DNA from: RHLJ01 sp040222455
GTDB taxonomy: Bacteria > Bacteroidota > Rhodothermia > Balneolales > Balneolaceae
Length of the DNA: 64,000 nt
NCBI GenBank assembly: GCA_040222455.1
Contig: JAVKDD010000011.1
Coordinates: 124,001-188,000, forward strand
Reading direction: 5' to 3'
Both the position numbers and the translations under genes were made by a program. Below are positions 35,156 through 44,365 of the stretch, one piece after another. Every line of letters starts with the position of its first letter. Position 1 is the stretch's first letter. Below the pieces are notes generated by a model that saw only the letters and a list, made by a program, of their open reading frames with translations, did not search any database and had not been told where the DNA came from.

Positions 35156-36490
35156 ATGGGTCTTGTTACAGCAACAGGTGAAATTGATATTTTTGTGATC
35201 GTTATTCAGGTCATAATCATGATTTTTGGGCTTCTCCTTTCCGCCGTCTTCTCAGGTTCTGAGGTCGCATTCTTTTCATTAGCAAATAGGCTCGAAGATC
35301 TAAAACAAGACGAACACTCTCAGTCTGCTGACGATCGGATTATCTTGATGCTTGATAAACCCCGCCGCTTACTCGCAACAATTTTGATCGGAAATACCTT
35401 TTCAAATATCATGGCATCGGTAATGGCTGCTGTAATTACAGGGAGTTTATTAAGTTTCATCGGGATTTCTGATGTAATTGTATATGCTATTGAAGTTGTG
35501 ATTCTCACATTCTTGATTTTAATAATGAGTGAAATCACACCGAAGATCATTGCTATAAATAATCCATTACAAGTTTCCAGAAGAATAAGCGGTTTTATTT
35601 ACACCCTTTTTATACTTCTAAAACCTATTGCGAAAACTCTTGCAGAAAGTGCAATCACACTCGAAAGATATCTCCCAAAGCCAACTAGTAAAATGACTTC
35701 TGATGACATTAAGACAATGGCTGAGGTTAGTGAAAAAGAAGGTTCAATTCGAGAAGATGAACGCGAGATTATTGAAAATGTAATAGAGTTCGGAACAACC
35801 ACAGTTCGCGAAATAATGACCTCTAGGGTAAATGTAATCGGGGTCTCTATAAATGACTCATTGAAAGATGTTCTAAAGCTTATTAAAGAACAAAGTTGCT
35901 CCAGAATGCCGTTGTACGAAAATGATTTGGATACTATACTGGGAGTTATTTATGCAAAAGATGTGCTTCCATATCTAAATTCGATAGAAGAAGAACCATC
36001 ATTAAATTGGAAAACAGTTTCTAGAAAGGCGCTTTTTATTCCAGCTACGAAAAAATTGGACGATTTATTACGTGACTTCCAAAAAGAAAAAACTCACATG
36101 GCTATTGTTGTGGACGAATACGGCGGAACGGAAGGTCTAGTAACGATGGACGATATCCTTGAGGAAATTGTGGGCGATATTGTTGATGACGAGGGTGAAG
36201 AAGTAAGCTTGTTCACTAGATTTAAAAGTGGAATCTATATTTTTGATGCACAGATCGATTTGGATGATATGGAAGACATTCTTGAATGCGAACTCACATC
36301 AGAAGGTGATGAATATGAAACTCTTGGAGGGCTGATTTATCACCTAACAGAAAGTTTACCAACTGTTGGAGTACGTGTGCAGTTTAATAATTTGGAACTT
36401 ACTGTACATTCAGTACAAAATAATAGGATCAAAAAGGTCAGAGTAAAAGTAGATGAACCAAAAGAAAAGGTTTCTACTAAAGATATTTAA
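35156..36490 (+). CDS. gldE: CNNM/CorC-type transporter, gliding-motility GldE homologue
   Basis: From the preferred ATG the product has 444 residues. The N-terminal DUF21 (CNNM) membrane domain has about four segments and the signature SAVFSGSEVAFFSLANRLE. It is followed by a CBS-domain pair (about residues 205-325, with IGVSINDSLKDVLKLI and DEYGGTEGLVTMDDILEEIVGDI) and a C-terminal CorC_HlyC domain ending VRVQFNNLELTVHSVQNNRI. Its place after ssb supports GldE, a protein tied to gliding/T9SS in flavobacteria; a general Mg2+/Co2+ efflux role is the alternative. The frame is open back to a TTG at 35054, but that start abuts the ssb terminator and is less likely. No gldD follows; murB does. 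Confidence 0.85.
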   Translation: MGLVTATGEIDIFVIVIQVIIMIFGLLLSAVFSGSEVAFFSLANRLEDLKQDEHSQSADDRIILMLDKPRRLLATILIGNTFSNIMASVMAAVITGSLLSFIGISDVIVYAIEVVILTFLILIMSEITPKIIAINNPLQVSRRISGFIYTLFILLKPIAKTLAESAITLERYLPKPTSKMTSDDIKTMAEVSEKEGSIREDEREIIENVIEFGTTTVREIMTSRVNVIGVSINDSLKDVLKLIKEQSCSRMPLYENDLDTILGVIYAKDVLPYLNSIEEEPSLNWKTVSRKALFIPATKKLDDLLRDFQKEKTHMAIVVDEYGGTEGLVTMDDILEEIVGDIVDDEGEEVSLFTRFKSGIYIFDAQIDLDDMEDILECELTSEGDEYETLGGLIYHLTESLPTVGVRVQFNNLELTVHSVQNNRIKKVRVKVDEPKEKVSTKDI

Positions 36491-36495
36491 TAATC

Positions 36496-37518
36496 ATGTC
36501 TGCCATTAAAGAGCAATTCGATCTTTCGAAATTCAATACTATGGGCATTAAAGCAATCGCCCGGTTTTTTGTTGAAATACATTCTGTTGATGAACTTAAA
36601 GAAGCCCTGAATTTTGCCTCTGAAAATAAACTTCAAATTCTTGTTTTGGGAGGAGGAAGTAATATACTTTTTGTAGATGATTTTCCGGGACTTGTGATTT
36701 TGAATCAGATTAAAGGAATGAAAATCATTTCTGAAATTGATGCTGAAGTAACTATAAAAATTGGCGCTGGTGAGAATTGGCACAATACGGTTCTTTTTTG
36801 TGTTGAAAACGGGTTTGGCGGTATTGAAAACCTTTCATTAATTCCTGGAACAGTTGGTGCGGCTCCGATTCAAAATATTGGTGCGTATGGCACTGAACTG
36901 AAAGATGTTTTTGTGAGCCTGGAAGCTTTTTTGATTGAAGAAGGAGAAGTTAAAATCTTTTCTAAAAGTGAATGCAAATTTGGCTACAGAGATAGTATTT
37001 TCAAAAAAGAATTGAAAGGGAAGGTAATAATCACTTCAGTAACTTTGAAACTTTCTAAAAATGCAGTACCTAATATTGAGTACGCAAGTTTAAAGGAAAA
37101 ACTCAATCAAAAAGGCATCAAAAACCCGAAAATTAAAGAAGTTAGCACTGCAGTAATTGAAGTGCGTGAAAGCAAGTTACCCGATCCTAAAAAAATAGGG
37201 AATACTGGTAGTTTTTTTAAAAACCCAGTGATTTCCGTTTACCAATTCGATGCGTTGAAATCGTTAAATAAAACAATACCCAGTTATCCCGTTTCGGAAC
37301 GGCAAGTTAAAGTGCCAGCGGGGTGGTTGATTGAACAGACAGGATGGAAAGGGAAACGGTTGGGAGACGCCGGAGTGCATGATAAGCAAGCCCTAGTATT
37401 GGTTAATCATGGAAAGGCAACGGGAAAAGAAATATGGGCGTTGGCTCAGGATATAATTGAATCTGTACATCAAAAATTTGACATCCGATTAACACCAGAA
37501 GTGAATATTCTTCCGTAA
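36496..37518 (+). CDS. murB: UDP-N-acetylenolpyruvoylglucosamine reductase
   Basis: A 340-residue FAD-dependent enzyme that reduces UDP-GlcNAc-enolpyruvate to UDP-MurNAc in peptidoglycan synthesis. FAD-binding motifs LVLGGGSNILF (about 48-58) and SLIPGTVGAAPIQNIGAYG (about 114-132) are clear. The catalytic serine region is NTGSFFKNPV near 235, and the C-terminal AGWLIEQTGWKGKRLGDAGV completes a type I MurB. It begins five bases after gldE and is probably cotranscribed. Confidence 0.96.
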   Translation: MSAIKEQFDLSKFNTMGIKAIARFFVEIHSVDELKEALNFASENKLQILVLGGGSNILFVDDFPGLVILNQIKGMKIISEIDAEVTIKIGAGENWHNTVLFCVENGFGGIENLSLIPGTVGAAPIQNIGAYGTELKDVFVSLEAFLIEEGEVKIFSKSECKFGYRDSIFKKELKGKVIITSVTLKLSKNAVPNIEYASLKEKLNQKGIKNPKIKEVSTAVIEVRESKLPDPKKIGNTGSFFKNPVISVYQFDALKSLNKTIPSYPVSERQVKVPAGWLIEQTGWKGKRLGDAGVHDKQALVLVNHGKATGKEIWALAQDIIESVHQKFDIRLTPEVNILP

Positions 37519-37591
37519 ATTTTATTAGCTTTTGGAACTGAATATGAAGCAATTCAATTAAATAATAGCTTTAAATCAGAAATTTTTTAAA

Positions 37592-39079
37592 ATGAATCTC
37601 ACAAAATACATTTACCTCATTATCATTGCGCTAGTGTTGAATACAGCCTGCGTATCCCTTCAAGTAAGTCCAGTATCAGGCAATAAACGTGTATATGGGT
37701 ATTCATGGGAGCAGGAACTTCAAATAGGTCAAGAAGCAGATAGCGAAATTATAGCTCAATATGGGTTGTATGATGACGAAGAACTAGCAGAATATGTAGA
37801 TCGATTAGGGCAGGAATTATTAGCTGTGAGTCACTTTAATCGGGAAGACACGCCATCTGAATATCAAAATACAGAGTTCACATTTAGAGTATTGAATAGT
37901 CCAGTTGTAAACGCATTCGCACTTCCTGGAGGATATGTATATGTAACTCGCGGGCTACTTGGTCATTTGGAAAACGAAGCGCAGCTTATGGTGGTTTTAG
38001 GGCATGAAATTGGACATGTGGCGGCTCGGCATGCATCACAAAGAGCTGCAGAGCAACAATTTGGACAATTGGCAATAATTGGTGGTGCTGTATTAGGGCA
38101 ATCATTTGGTTTAGATGGAGGAAATATACTTCAGTTAAGTTCTCAAACTGCTCAGTTATTATTCTTAAGCTATAGTAGAGATGATGAACGTGAGTCGGAT
38201 AAATTAGGAGTTGAATATTCTGCAATGGAAGGCTATATGGCTTCAGAAGGAGGAGAATTTTTTACATCATTAAAAAGGATTTCTGAAAAGGCAGGATATA
38301 GTATTCCGTCTCATTTGTCTTCTCACCCCGATCCAGGTGAAAGAGAAGAAAATATCCCACGAATGGCAGCTGAATGGGCAGCGCAAGGTTATGAGATGAA
38401 TACCATCAACAAAGAAGAATACCTGAGTAAAATTGATGGATTGATGTATGGAGAAAATCCCAGAGAAGGCTTCGAGCAAGATGGGGTGTTTTATCATCCG
38501 GATTTAGCATTTCAATTCCCAGTACCAAATGGATTTGAGGTATATAATCAACCTTCAGCTGTTATTTTGGTAAACGAAGCACAAGACGCCATTGTACAAT
38601 TTAGTATAAGTTCCGAAGGTCAGACTCCTGAAGAGGCAGTAAAAGCTTTTTTAAACCAGGAAGGAATTACTACGGTTGATCAAAGCTCGAAATCTGTAAA
38701 TGGTTATACAGGGTATACTGCTGAGGCAACTACATTAACCGAAGATGGGACTTCATTATCTATTGATTTGTCAGCCGTTTCTTACAACGGTAATGTATAT
38801 CAGTTCTTGAGTTATACTGCTACCTCACAATTTGCAGATTATAAAAATCGCTTTATTTCTGTAGCTAATGGTTTTGATAAATTAAATGATTCAAATATTC
38901 TCAATGTAAAACCTGTTCGTCTAAATTTAGTAAGGGCCGAACGTACAGCTACATTCGCCGAGCTTATTCCTTCAAATTTACCCATGAATATTGAGCCGTT
39001 AGATTTGGCTATCATCAACCAAGTTGAGTTGAATGACACCATAACCCGAGGAACAGTCTTAAAAATTCCGATTCAATAA
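37592..39079 (+). CDS. M48 family metallopeptidase lipoprotein
   Basis: A 495-residue protein with a signal ending NTAC (lipobox Cys at about residue 20). The peptidase domain covers about 45-265, with the zinc motif HEIGHVAARH at about residue 137 and a downstream acidic ligand in YSRDDERESDKLGVEY near 205. A beta-rich middle domain of unknown role follows (about 300-430). A C-terminal segment (VRAERTATFAEL to RGTVLKIPIQ) is seen in many Bacteroidota M48 proteins. It is predicted to process or degrade envelope proteins in the periplasm, as BepA does. It lies 73 bases after murB and ends at a strong terminator. Confidence 0.92.
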   Translation: MNLTKYIYLIIIALVLNTACVSLQVSPVSGNKRVYGYSWEQELQIGQEADSEIIAQYGLYDDEELAEYVDRLGQELLAVSHFNREDTPSEYQNTEFTFRVLNSPVVNAFALPGGYVYVTRGLLGHLENEAQLMVVLGHEIGHVAARHASQRAAEQQFGQLAIIGGAVLGQSFGLDGGNILQLSSQTAQLLFLSYSRDDERESDKLGVEYSAMEGYMASEGGEFFTSLKRISEKAGYSIPSHLSSHPDPGEREENIPRMAAEWAAQGYEMNTINKEEYLSKIDGLMYGENPREGFEQDGVFYHPDLAFQFPVPNGFEVYNQPSAVILVNEAQDAIVQFSISSEGQTPEEAVKAFLNQEGITTVDQSSKSVNGYTGYTAEATTLTEDGTSLSIDLSAVSYNGNVYQFLSYTATSQFADYKNRFISVANGFDKLNDSNILNVKPVRLNLVRAERTATFAELIPSNLPMNIEPLDLAIINQVELNDTITRGTVLKIPIQ

Positions 39080-39083
39080 TAAA

Positions 39084-39115
39084 AAAAGAGAGAGCCTTGC
39101 GGGACTCTCTCTTTT
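39084..39115. terminator. Bidirectional terminator between M48 gene and porin gene
   Basis: AAAAGAGAGAG and its exact complement form an 11-base stem around a ten-base loop. The stem's A and T ends provide a T-run in both directions between two convergent genes. Confidence 0.85.
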
Positions 39116-39154
39116 AGTCAGTTATAGTAAATCATGATATCATTCAAAATCTTC

Positions 39155-39823
39155 TTAGAATGAAAATCCAACTAAGATGAAAAACTGCTCAGAGTATGCA
39201 TTGTAAATTACACTTCCTGAAACTGGAATCGTAAATGTGTCGCTAATAACAAGCTCCTTTCCAGTCGTAGCACCAATATTTACAACACCAAAATCATCCG
39301 TAAAATTGGTATGCCATCCATTTCCAGCTCCTAAGAAAATTGAAGTAGCATCATCTACAGAGTATCCAGCTTCAAAATACATATCATCACCAATTGAACC
39401 CGCGTTAAGAGCTTCTTCAGGGATGTAGTTAGCGGCGAGTGAGAAATTATCAATTTCATAGCCAACGTTAATTTCGATAGCATGACTTTCACCATCACCA
39501 AATAAACTTCCGGGATAGTAGTAGTCGGTTAATCCAAGATATAGTCCAAAATCAAAGCTATATCCTAAATAAAGATCCATCTCTTGGAAGGTATTCGCAA
39601 AATCTTGAGAACCCCATGCCCCAATAGTAAAGCTACCAGCAGAAACTTCAAATGATGGTTGCCATGAAGGTCCGGAGAATGCTACTCCACGAAATACATA
39701 CGTGCTGTACAAGTCTACGCCTGTACTAACTTCCACTTCTTGTGCATTGGTTAAATTGCTGGAAGTAAAAAGTAGAACAACCGCTAGCAAAAGTACTGAT
39801 GTTATTTTGTTTAATGTTTTCAT
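39155..39823 (-). CDS. Gcw_chp (TorF-like) putative porin
   Basis: A 222-residue outer-membrane barrel candidate. A signal peptide (1-27, ending TNAQ) is followed by amphipathic strands with aromatic residues. The start of the mature protein (DLYSTYVFRGVAFSG, then PSFEVSAG) matches the Gcw_chp / TIGR02001 family, and the chain ends in a barrel-like VGFSF. Family members are often encoded beside ammonium transporters. Here the gene follows amt by 142 bases on the same strand, suggesting a role in passage of ammonium or another small nitrogen compound across the outer membrane. That role is inference. Confidence 0.75.
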   Translation of the reverse strand: MKTLNKITSVLLLAVVLLFTSSNLTNAQEVEVSTGVDLYSTYVFRGVAFSGPSWQPSFEVSAGSFTIGAWGSQDFANTFQEMDLYLGYSFDFGLYLGLTDYYYPGSLFGDGESHAIEINVGYEIDNFSLAANYIPEEALNAGSIGDDMYFEAGYSVDDATSIFLGAGNGWHTNFTDDFGVVNIGATTGKELVISDTFTIPVSGSVIYNAYSEQFFILVGFSF

Positions 39824-39965
39824 TTTAATATTCCTAAGTTGAGTGAGTGTTCGACTGTTCTAAAGAGATTTTAGTACAGTTTTTTGTGAGTGGTTTCTAT
39901 ACTGGGAGAAGAATTAACTTCTCCCTAATTAGTATAGATTAAGAGTGATTGTGATGTGTTTTCGA

Positions 39966-41267
39966 TTAGCCGATTACTTTGTGCTCAAATTCTGGGTAAG
40001 CTTCAGCATCGTGCTCATGTAAATCTAGCCCCATTTCTTCAAGATGACCATTTACACGTAATGGTAACAATTTATCGATACCTTTAAAAATGATGTAGCT
40101 GACTGGGAAAGTCCATAAGAAAGCAGCAGCAATACCAATTAGTTGAACACCAATTATGCTCATATTGAACATATCACCAGTATTAAATAAACCAGCGGCA
40201 AGCGTACCCCAAACACCGCACACACCATGTACTGAAACTGCTCCAACAGCATCATCAACTTTTTTATCTATTAAAATCATTGAATAGTGGACTATAATAC
40301 CTGCAATTGCTCCGGCTAGAATTGCGAAACCAGGAGTTAAATTTGCACATCCTGCAGTAATTCCAACAAGTCCAGCTAGTACGCCATTTAATGTTACGGC
40401 GCCATCTGGTTTTCCTCCAGAAATCCAACTTATAGCCATTGCAGCGGTAGCTCCAGCTCCAGCGGCTAGAAAAGTATTAAGTGCAATAAGTGCAATAGAG
40501 GTGTCACCTGTTGTTGTTGAACCAGCATTAAAACCAAACCAGCCTAACCAAAGAATAAAAACGCCAAGTGCGGCAAGAGGTAAACTATGCCCCTTTATAA
40601 CTTGCGGCTTTCCATTAATATATTTTCCAACTCGTGGACCTACCACCATAGCTCCGGCCAAAGCTGCCCAGCCTCCAACCGAATGAACAACTGTTGAACC
40701 AGCGAAATCGATAAATCCTAAATCTTCGAGCCAGCCACTACCATTAAATAAACTACCCCAAGCCCATGAGCCAAAAACAGGATAGATAAAAGCTGTAATT
40801 ACAATTGAAAATATTAGGTATGCATTAAATGCAGTACGTTCAGCAACCGCTCCTGATACAATAGTTGCAGCGGTAGCAGCAAACACCGCCTGAAAGAAAA
40901 AGAAAGTGTAAGACCATTCGAGTGAGTAATCTCCAATTTCCATAAGCATAAAACCATCGGTACCAATCCAGCCACCAGCAGAAGTACCAAACATGATGCC
41001 AAAGCCTACAAGGAAAAAAGCAAGACTACCTGCACCAACATCCATTACATTTTTCATAATGATGTTCACTGCATTTTTTGCCCGTGTAAATCCTGTTTCT
41101 ACCAAAGCAAAACCTGCCTGCATAAAGAACACAAGGCATGCAGCAATAATAGTCCAAACGTAGTTGAGGTTATTCTGTACTGTTTCAGCTGTTAAATCCT
41201 GAGCCGTAACCGAATCGGTCACAAAAAGAGCTAACAAGCATAGAATTAATTTATAACGAAACTTCAT
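39966..41267 (-). CDS. amt: Ammonium transporter
   Basis: A 433-residue Amt/Mep/Rh-family channel with a signal peptide-like N-terminus (1-22) and about 11 membrane segments. The pore twin histidines are in KGHSLPLAALGVF at about 225 and AVSVHGVCGVWGT near 345. The signatures FFMQAGFALVETGFTRAKN and LWLGWFGFNAGST are standard. The C-terminal cytoplasmic tail carries DLHEHDAEAYPEF. No glnK/glnB is adjacent. Two AAAGCGCTT-type palindromes lie upstream, the same motif as upstream of the glutamine synthetase gene, hinting at joint control. Confidence 0.96.
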   Translation of the reverse strand: MKFRYKLILCLLALFVTDSVTAQDLTAETVQNNLNYVWTIIAACLVFFMQAGFALVETGFTRAKNAVNIIMKNVMDVGAGSLAFFLVGFGIMFGTSAGGWIGTDGFMLMEIGDYSLEWSYTFFFFQAVFAATAATIVSGAVAERTAFNAYLIFSIVITAFIYPVFGSWAWGSLFNGSGWLEDLGFIDFAGSTVVHSVGGWAALAGAMVVGPRVGKYINGKPQVIKGHSLPLAALGVFILWLGWFGFNAGSTTTGDTSIALIALNTFLAAGAGATAAMAISWISGGKPDGAVTLNGVLAGLVGITAGCANLTPGFAILAGAIAGIIVHYSMILIDKKVDDAVGAVSVHGVCGVWGTLAAGLFNTGDMFNMSIIGVQLIGIAAAFLWTFPVSYIIFKGIDKLLPLRVNGHLEEMGLDLHEHDAEAYPEFEHKVIG

Positions 41268-41401
41268 TGTTTAATAGGTTAGTTATTGAGTGAGTGTGAT
41301 GAGAGAGAAAAATCTACTCGCAAAAAAATAATTAGGTAAAAACTAATATCAAACAAAATAAATTAATCAAAACATTAATATTGCATAAATAAATACGATC
41401 A

Positions 41402-41442
41402 AAAGCGCTTTTTTAATAATAATTCACTGCTGAAAGCGCTTA
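41402..41442. promoter_or_regulatory. Two AAAGCGCTT palindromes between amt and purB
   Basis: AAAGCGCTTT at 41402-41411 and TGAAAGCGCTTACC at 41431-41444 lie 20 bases apart, about 135-165 bases before the amt start. The same core occurs before glnII at 46473. The form resembles LacI/CcpA-type operators (TGAAAGCGCTTTCA), but no cognate regulator gene is in the window. Confidence 0.45.
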
Positions 41443-41538
41443 CCAATTACCCGTAATTTATTTTGAAATGGGGCAAATAGACTTCAATAATAGAGGGTAA
41501 TAAGCTTGTTTTTTTAGAAATCATGTTCCTCAAAGTCT

Positions 41539-41546
41539 TATCTTTG
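41539..41546 (+). promoter_or_regulatory. Bacteroidota-type -7 box before purB
   Basis: TATCTTTG matches the Bacteroidota -7 consensus TAnnTTTG exactly, 37 bases before the purB start. A well-spaced TTTG -33 box is not obvious. The rest of the 41268-41582 intergenic region holds the two palindromes and no gene. Confidence 0.4.
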
Positions 41547-41582
41547 TGCGCGAATTAATATCCATCAATTAAAAAAAATTAG

Positions 41583-42878
41583 ATGATTTCAAGATATGCA
41601 CGGGAAGAAATGTCAACAATATGGACAGAAAGAAATCAATTTCAGGCATGGCTTGACGTAGAGCTAGCAGCATGTTGGGCATGGGCTAAGCTAGGCACTA
41701 TTCCAATGGAAGATGTAGATAAGCTTTATGAAAAAGCTTCTTTTAATGTAGATCGGATTAAAGAAATTGAGGCCAAAACTAGACATGATGTAGTAGCTTT
41801 TACTAGGGCTGTTTCAGAAACACTCGGTGATGAAAAGAAATGGGTACACTTTGGTCTTACTTCTACAGATGTTGTTGATACCGCATGGGGAGTTCGCCTA
41901 AAACAAGCGAACAAGATTTTGAAAGCCGATATAGAGCGAATTGTTTCAGTACTTGCTGAAAAAGCTAAAACTCATAAGTATACTGTGATGATGGGGCGGA
42001 CTCACGGTATTCACGCCGAACCGACTACATTTGGTTTAAAATGTGCGCTTTGGTATGCCGAAATGAAACGTAATCTTGAACGTTTTGAAAGAGCTGCTGC
42101 TGATGTTGAATTTGGAAAGCTTTCTGGCTCGGTGGGTACTTTTGCTAATATTCCTCCTGAAGTAGAAGAATTTACTTGTGAAAAGCTTGGACTTACTCCA
42201 GCACCAATTTCTACACAAACATTGCAAAGAGATCGACATGCTTATTATTTGGCAACTATCGCTTTAATTGGTTCAACACTGGAGAAGATGGCAGTTGAAG
42301 TGCGTCATTTACAGCGTAGCGAAGTAAGAGAAGCAGAAGAAGCGTTTAGAAAAGGACAAAAAGGTTCTTCGTCTATGCCACATAAGCGAAACCCAATTAG
42401 TTCTGAGAATATTTCAGGGTGTGCTCGAGTGCTTCGTGGTTATATGGTTACGGGTTTTGAGAATATTCCTTTGTGGCACGAACGTGATATTTCGCATTCC
42501 TCAGCTGAGCGTATCGTACTTCCAGATGCGACTATTTTATTGGACTATATGCTAAGTCGTTTTGCTAATGTAATGGAGAATCTAGTGGTATTCGAAGAAA
42601 ATATGGAAGCCAACATCTGGAAAACGCATGGATTGGTTTTTTCACAGCGAGTACTTAATAAACTAATTGAAAAAGGTGTTGTTCGTGAGGAAGCCTACGA
42701 TGCAGTTCAACCTTTGGCAATGCAATCTTGGGAAAACCAGATTCCTTTCAAACCAATTGTAGAAGGAGACGATTACATTAAGAGTCAACTTTCTCAGGAA
42801 GAAATTGATGATGCTTTTGATCTTAAACACCATACTCGAAATGTAGATGTTATTTTTGAAAGGGTAGGGTTGAATTAG
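41583..42878 (+). CDS. purB: Adenylosuccinate lyase
   Basis: A 431-residue fumarase/aspartase-superfamily enzyme that acts twice in purine synthesis, releasing fumarate from SAICAR and from adenylosuccinate. The signature GSSSMPHKRNPISSENI is at about residues 260-276. HFGLTSTDVVDTA and GRTHGIHAEPTTFG supply other active-site blocks. The length is normal. It is divergent from amt and convergent with menE, whose 3' end overlaps it by 29 bases. Confidence 0.97.
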   Translation: MISRYAREEMSTIWTERNQFQAWLDVELAACWAWAKLGTIPMEDVDKLYEKASFNVDRIKEIEAKTRHDVVAFTRAVSETLGDEKKWVHFGLTSTDVVDTAWGVRLKQANKILKADIERIVSVLAEKAKTHKYTVMMGRTHGIHAEPTTFGLKCALWYAEMKRNLERFERAAADVEFGKLSGSVGTFANIPPEVEEFTCEKLGLTPAPISTQTLQRDRHAYYLATIALIGSTLEKMAVEVRHLQRSEVREAEEAFRKGQKGSSSMPHKRNPISSENISGCARVLRGYMVTGFENIPLWHERDISHSSAERIVLPDATILLDYMLSRFANVMENLVVFEENMEANIWKTHGLVFSQRVLNKLIEKGVVREEAYDAVQPLAMQSWENQIPFKPIVEGDDYIKSQLSQEEIDDAFDLKHHTRNVDVIFERVGLN

Positions 42879-44364
42879 CTTTTAAGTGATATCTTAACAT
42901 CTCTGCTCTTTTCACCTTTCCCGTAGCAGTACGAGGAATTTCTTTGATAACTCGCAAATCTTTAGGAAGTTTAAAATCAATCAACTCATTTTTTAACTGG
43001 TCTCGAATTTCCTGAAGTTCCGGTATTTTACCATTCGTTAGCGTAATAAAAGCGGTGACTTTCTGTCCCCACTCTTCATCTGGAATTCCAATTACCACAA
43101 CTTCCTTTATGGAAGGAAGCTTTTGAATGGCTTGTTCTACTTCAACGGGATTTACATTCTCACCGCCAGTAATAATCAAATCCGTTCTACGTGATTCTAT
43201 AAAAATCTGATCAAAGCCATTTTTATGGCCATAATCTCCTGTGTTGAACCAGCCTTTACTATCAAATCGGTCTTTATTGTCTTCCGTATTGTAGTATCCA
43301 TCAAAAACCTGAGGACCTTTTAACCAAATTGTACCAGATTGATTCCGCCCAAGCACTTTTCCCTGATCATCTCTAATCTGAAGCTCGTTTGGCGGGAATG
43401 GTTTTCCTACACTTTTCAATGGAATATAAGTTCCGGAAGGAGCAAGCGTTGGGTTTGCAGCAATTTGAGCACAGGTTTCGGTCATCCCATAGGAAGAAAC
43501 AATTGGAATTCCCCGTTCAACCGCTTTTTGAAGAAGTGGAGTGGTGGTGGGTCCTCCGCCTAGTAAAATGGCTTTAAAATCTCGATGGGTTTTAAATAAA
43601 GGATCTTTTAATAACCGTTGCAACATGGTAGGAACCAGAGAAGCTGCCTGAAATCGTGTGTTTTCACCTAAAAACTCTTTTACCATCACTTCATGGAATA
43701 CTCCCATTCTATAAATGGCACTTCCATAAATTAAAGTTCTAAGTATTATTGAAATCCCACCAATATGATTTAAAGGCAGGCAAAGTAGCCAGAAGTGATT
43801 AGGATCGGGTCTAAAGTTTTTTGCAGATGACTTAGCAGCAGCTAACATCTGTTTTCGTTTTAAGGGTACAACCTTAGGTTTTGATGAAGTTCCCGAGGTA
43901 AAGAAATATCCAAAAATTTCTGCATCATTGATCTTCGATTCATCTGGAAGCTTTAAATTTCTTACATCAAAAGTGAATGCATTTAAAAAGAAGTTTTCAT
44001 CCATGTGAATAACATCTTCACCTTTAAGTCTTTTTCTGTTTTTGGTATCACAAAAAACTAAGCTTGGATTCAATGCTACTATTTGAGCTTCTAATTCAAT
44101 CTGTGGAAGTTTTGGATCAAGTGGAATAAAAGGGATGCCCAATTTCCAACATGCAGCAATGGCAAAAACCAACATATCAGAAGATTCAGACAGAAAAGCT
44201 ATCGGCCATTTTATTGAATCAGATTTTTGTTCAACTTTATCCTTAAAGAAAGCAGTAAACCGATCAAGATCTCTATAGGTAAACATACCGTGTTGCGATG
44301 TAAGAAAAACCATCTCAGGATCGGTTTTCTTAAACTCAAAAATATGTAATCTTGATTTGAACAC
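42850..44364 (-). CDS. menE: o-Succinylbenzoate-CoA ligase
   Basis: A 504-residue AMP-forming ligase that activates o-succinylbenzoate for menaquinone synthesis. ANL motifs are FFTSGTSSKPKVVPL at about 152-166, VSSYGMTETCAQI near 292, GWFNTGDYGH near 370, and the C-terminal PRTATGKVKR lysine motif near 482. Its position directly after menC and menA supports MenE over a generic acyl-CoA ligase. It begins one base after the menC stop. Its 3' end overlaps purB on the other strand by 29 bases. Confidence 0.92.
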   Translation of the reverse strand: MFKSRLHIFEFKKTDPEMVFLTSQHGMFTYRDLDRFTAFFKDKVEQKSDSIKWPIAFLSESSDMLVFAIAACWKLGIPFIPLDPKLPQIELEAQIVALNPSLVFCDTKNRKRLKGEDVIHMDENFFLNAFTFDVRNLKLPDESKINDAEIFGYFFTSGTSSKPKVVPLKRKQMLAAAKSSAKNFRPDPNHFWLLCLPLNHIGGISIILRTLIYGSAIYRMGVFHEVMVKEFLGENTRFQAASLVPTMLQRLLKDPLFKTHRDFKAILLGGGPTTTPLLQKAVERGIPIVSSYGMTETCAQIAANPTLAPSGTYIPLKSVGKPFPPNELQIRDDQGKVLGRNQSGTIWLKGPQVFDGYYNTEDNKDRFDSKGWFNTGDYGHKNGFDQIFIESRRTDLIITGGENVNPVEVEQAIQKLPSIKEVVVIGIPDEEWGQKVTAFITLTNGKIPELQEIRDQLKNELIDFKLPKDLRVIKEIPRTATGKVKRAEMLRYHLKANSTLPFQK

Positions 44365-44365
44365 G

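Noticed and set aside
41268..41582. Sigma-54 promoter before amt
   Set aside because: No GG-N10-GC element with flanking consensus on the amt strand.
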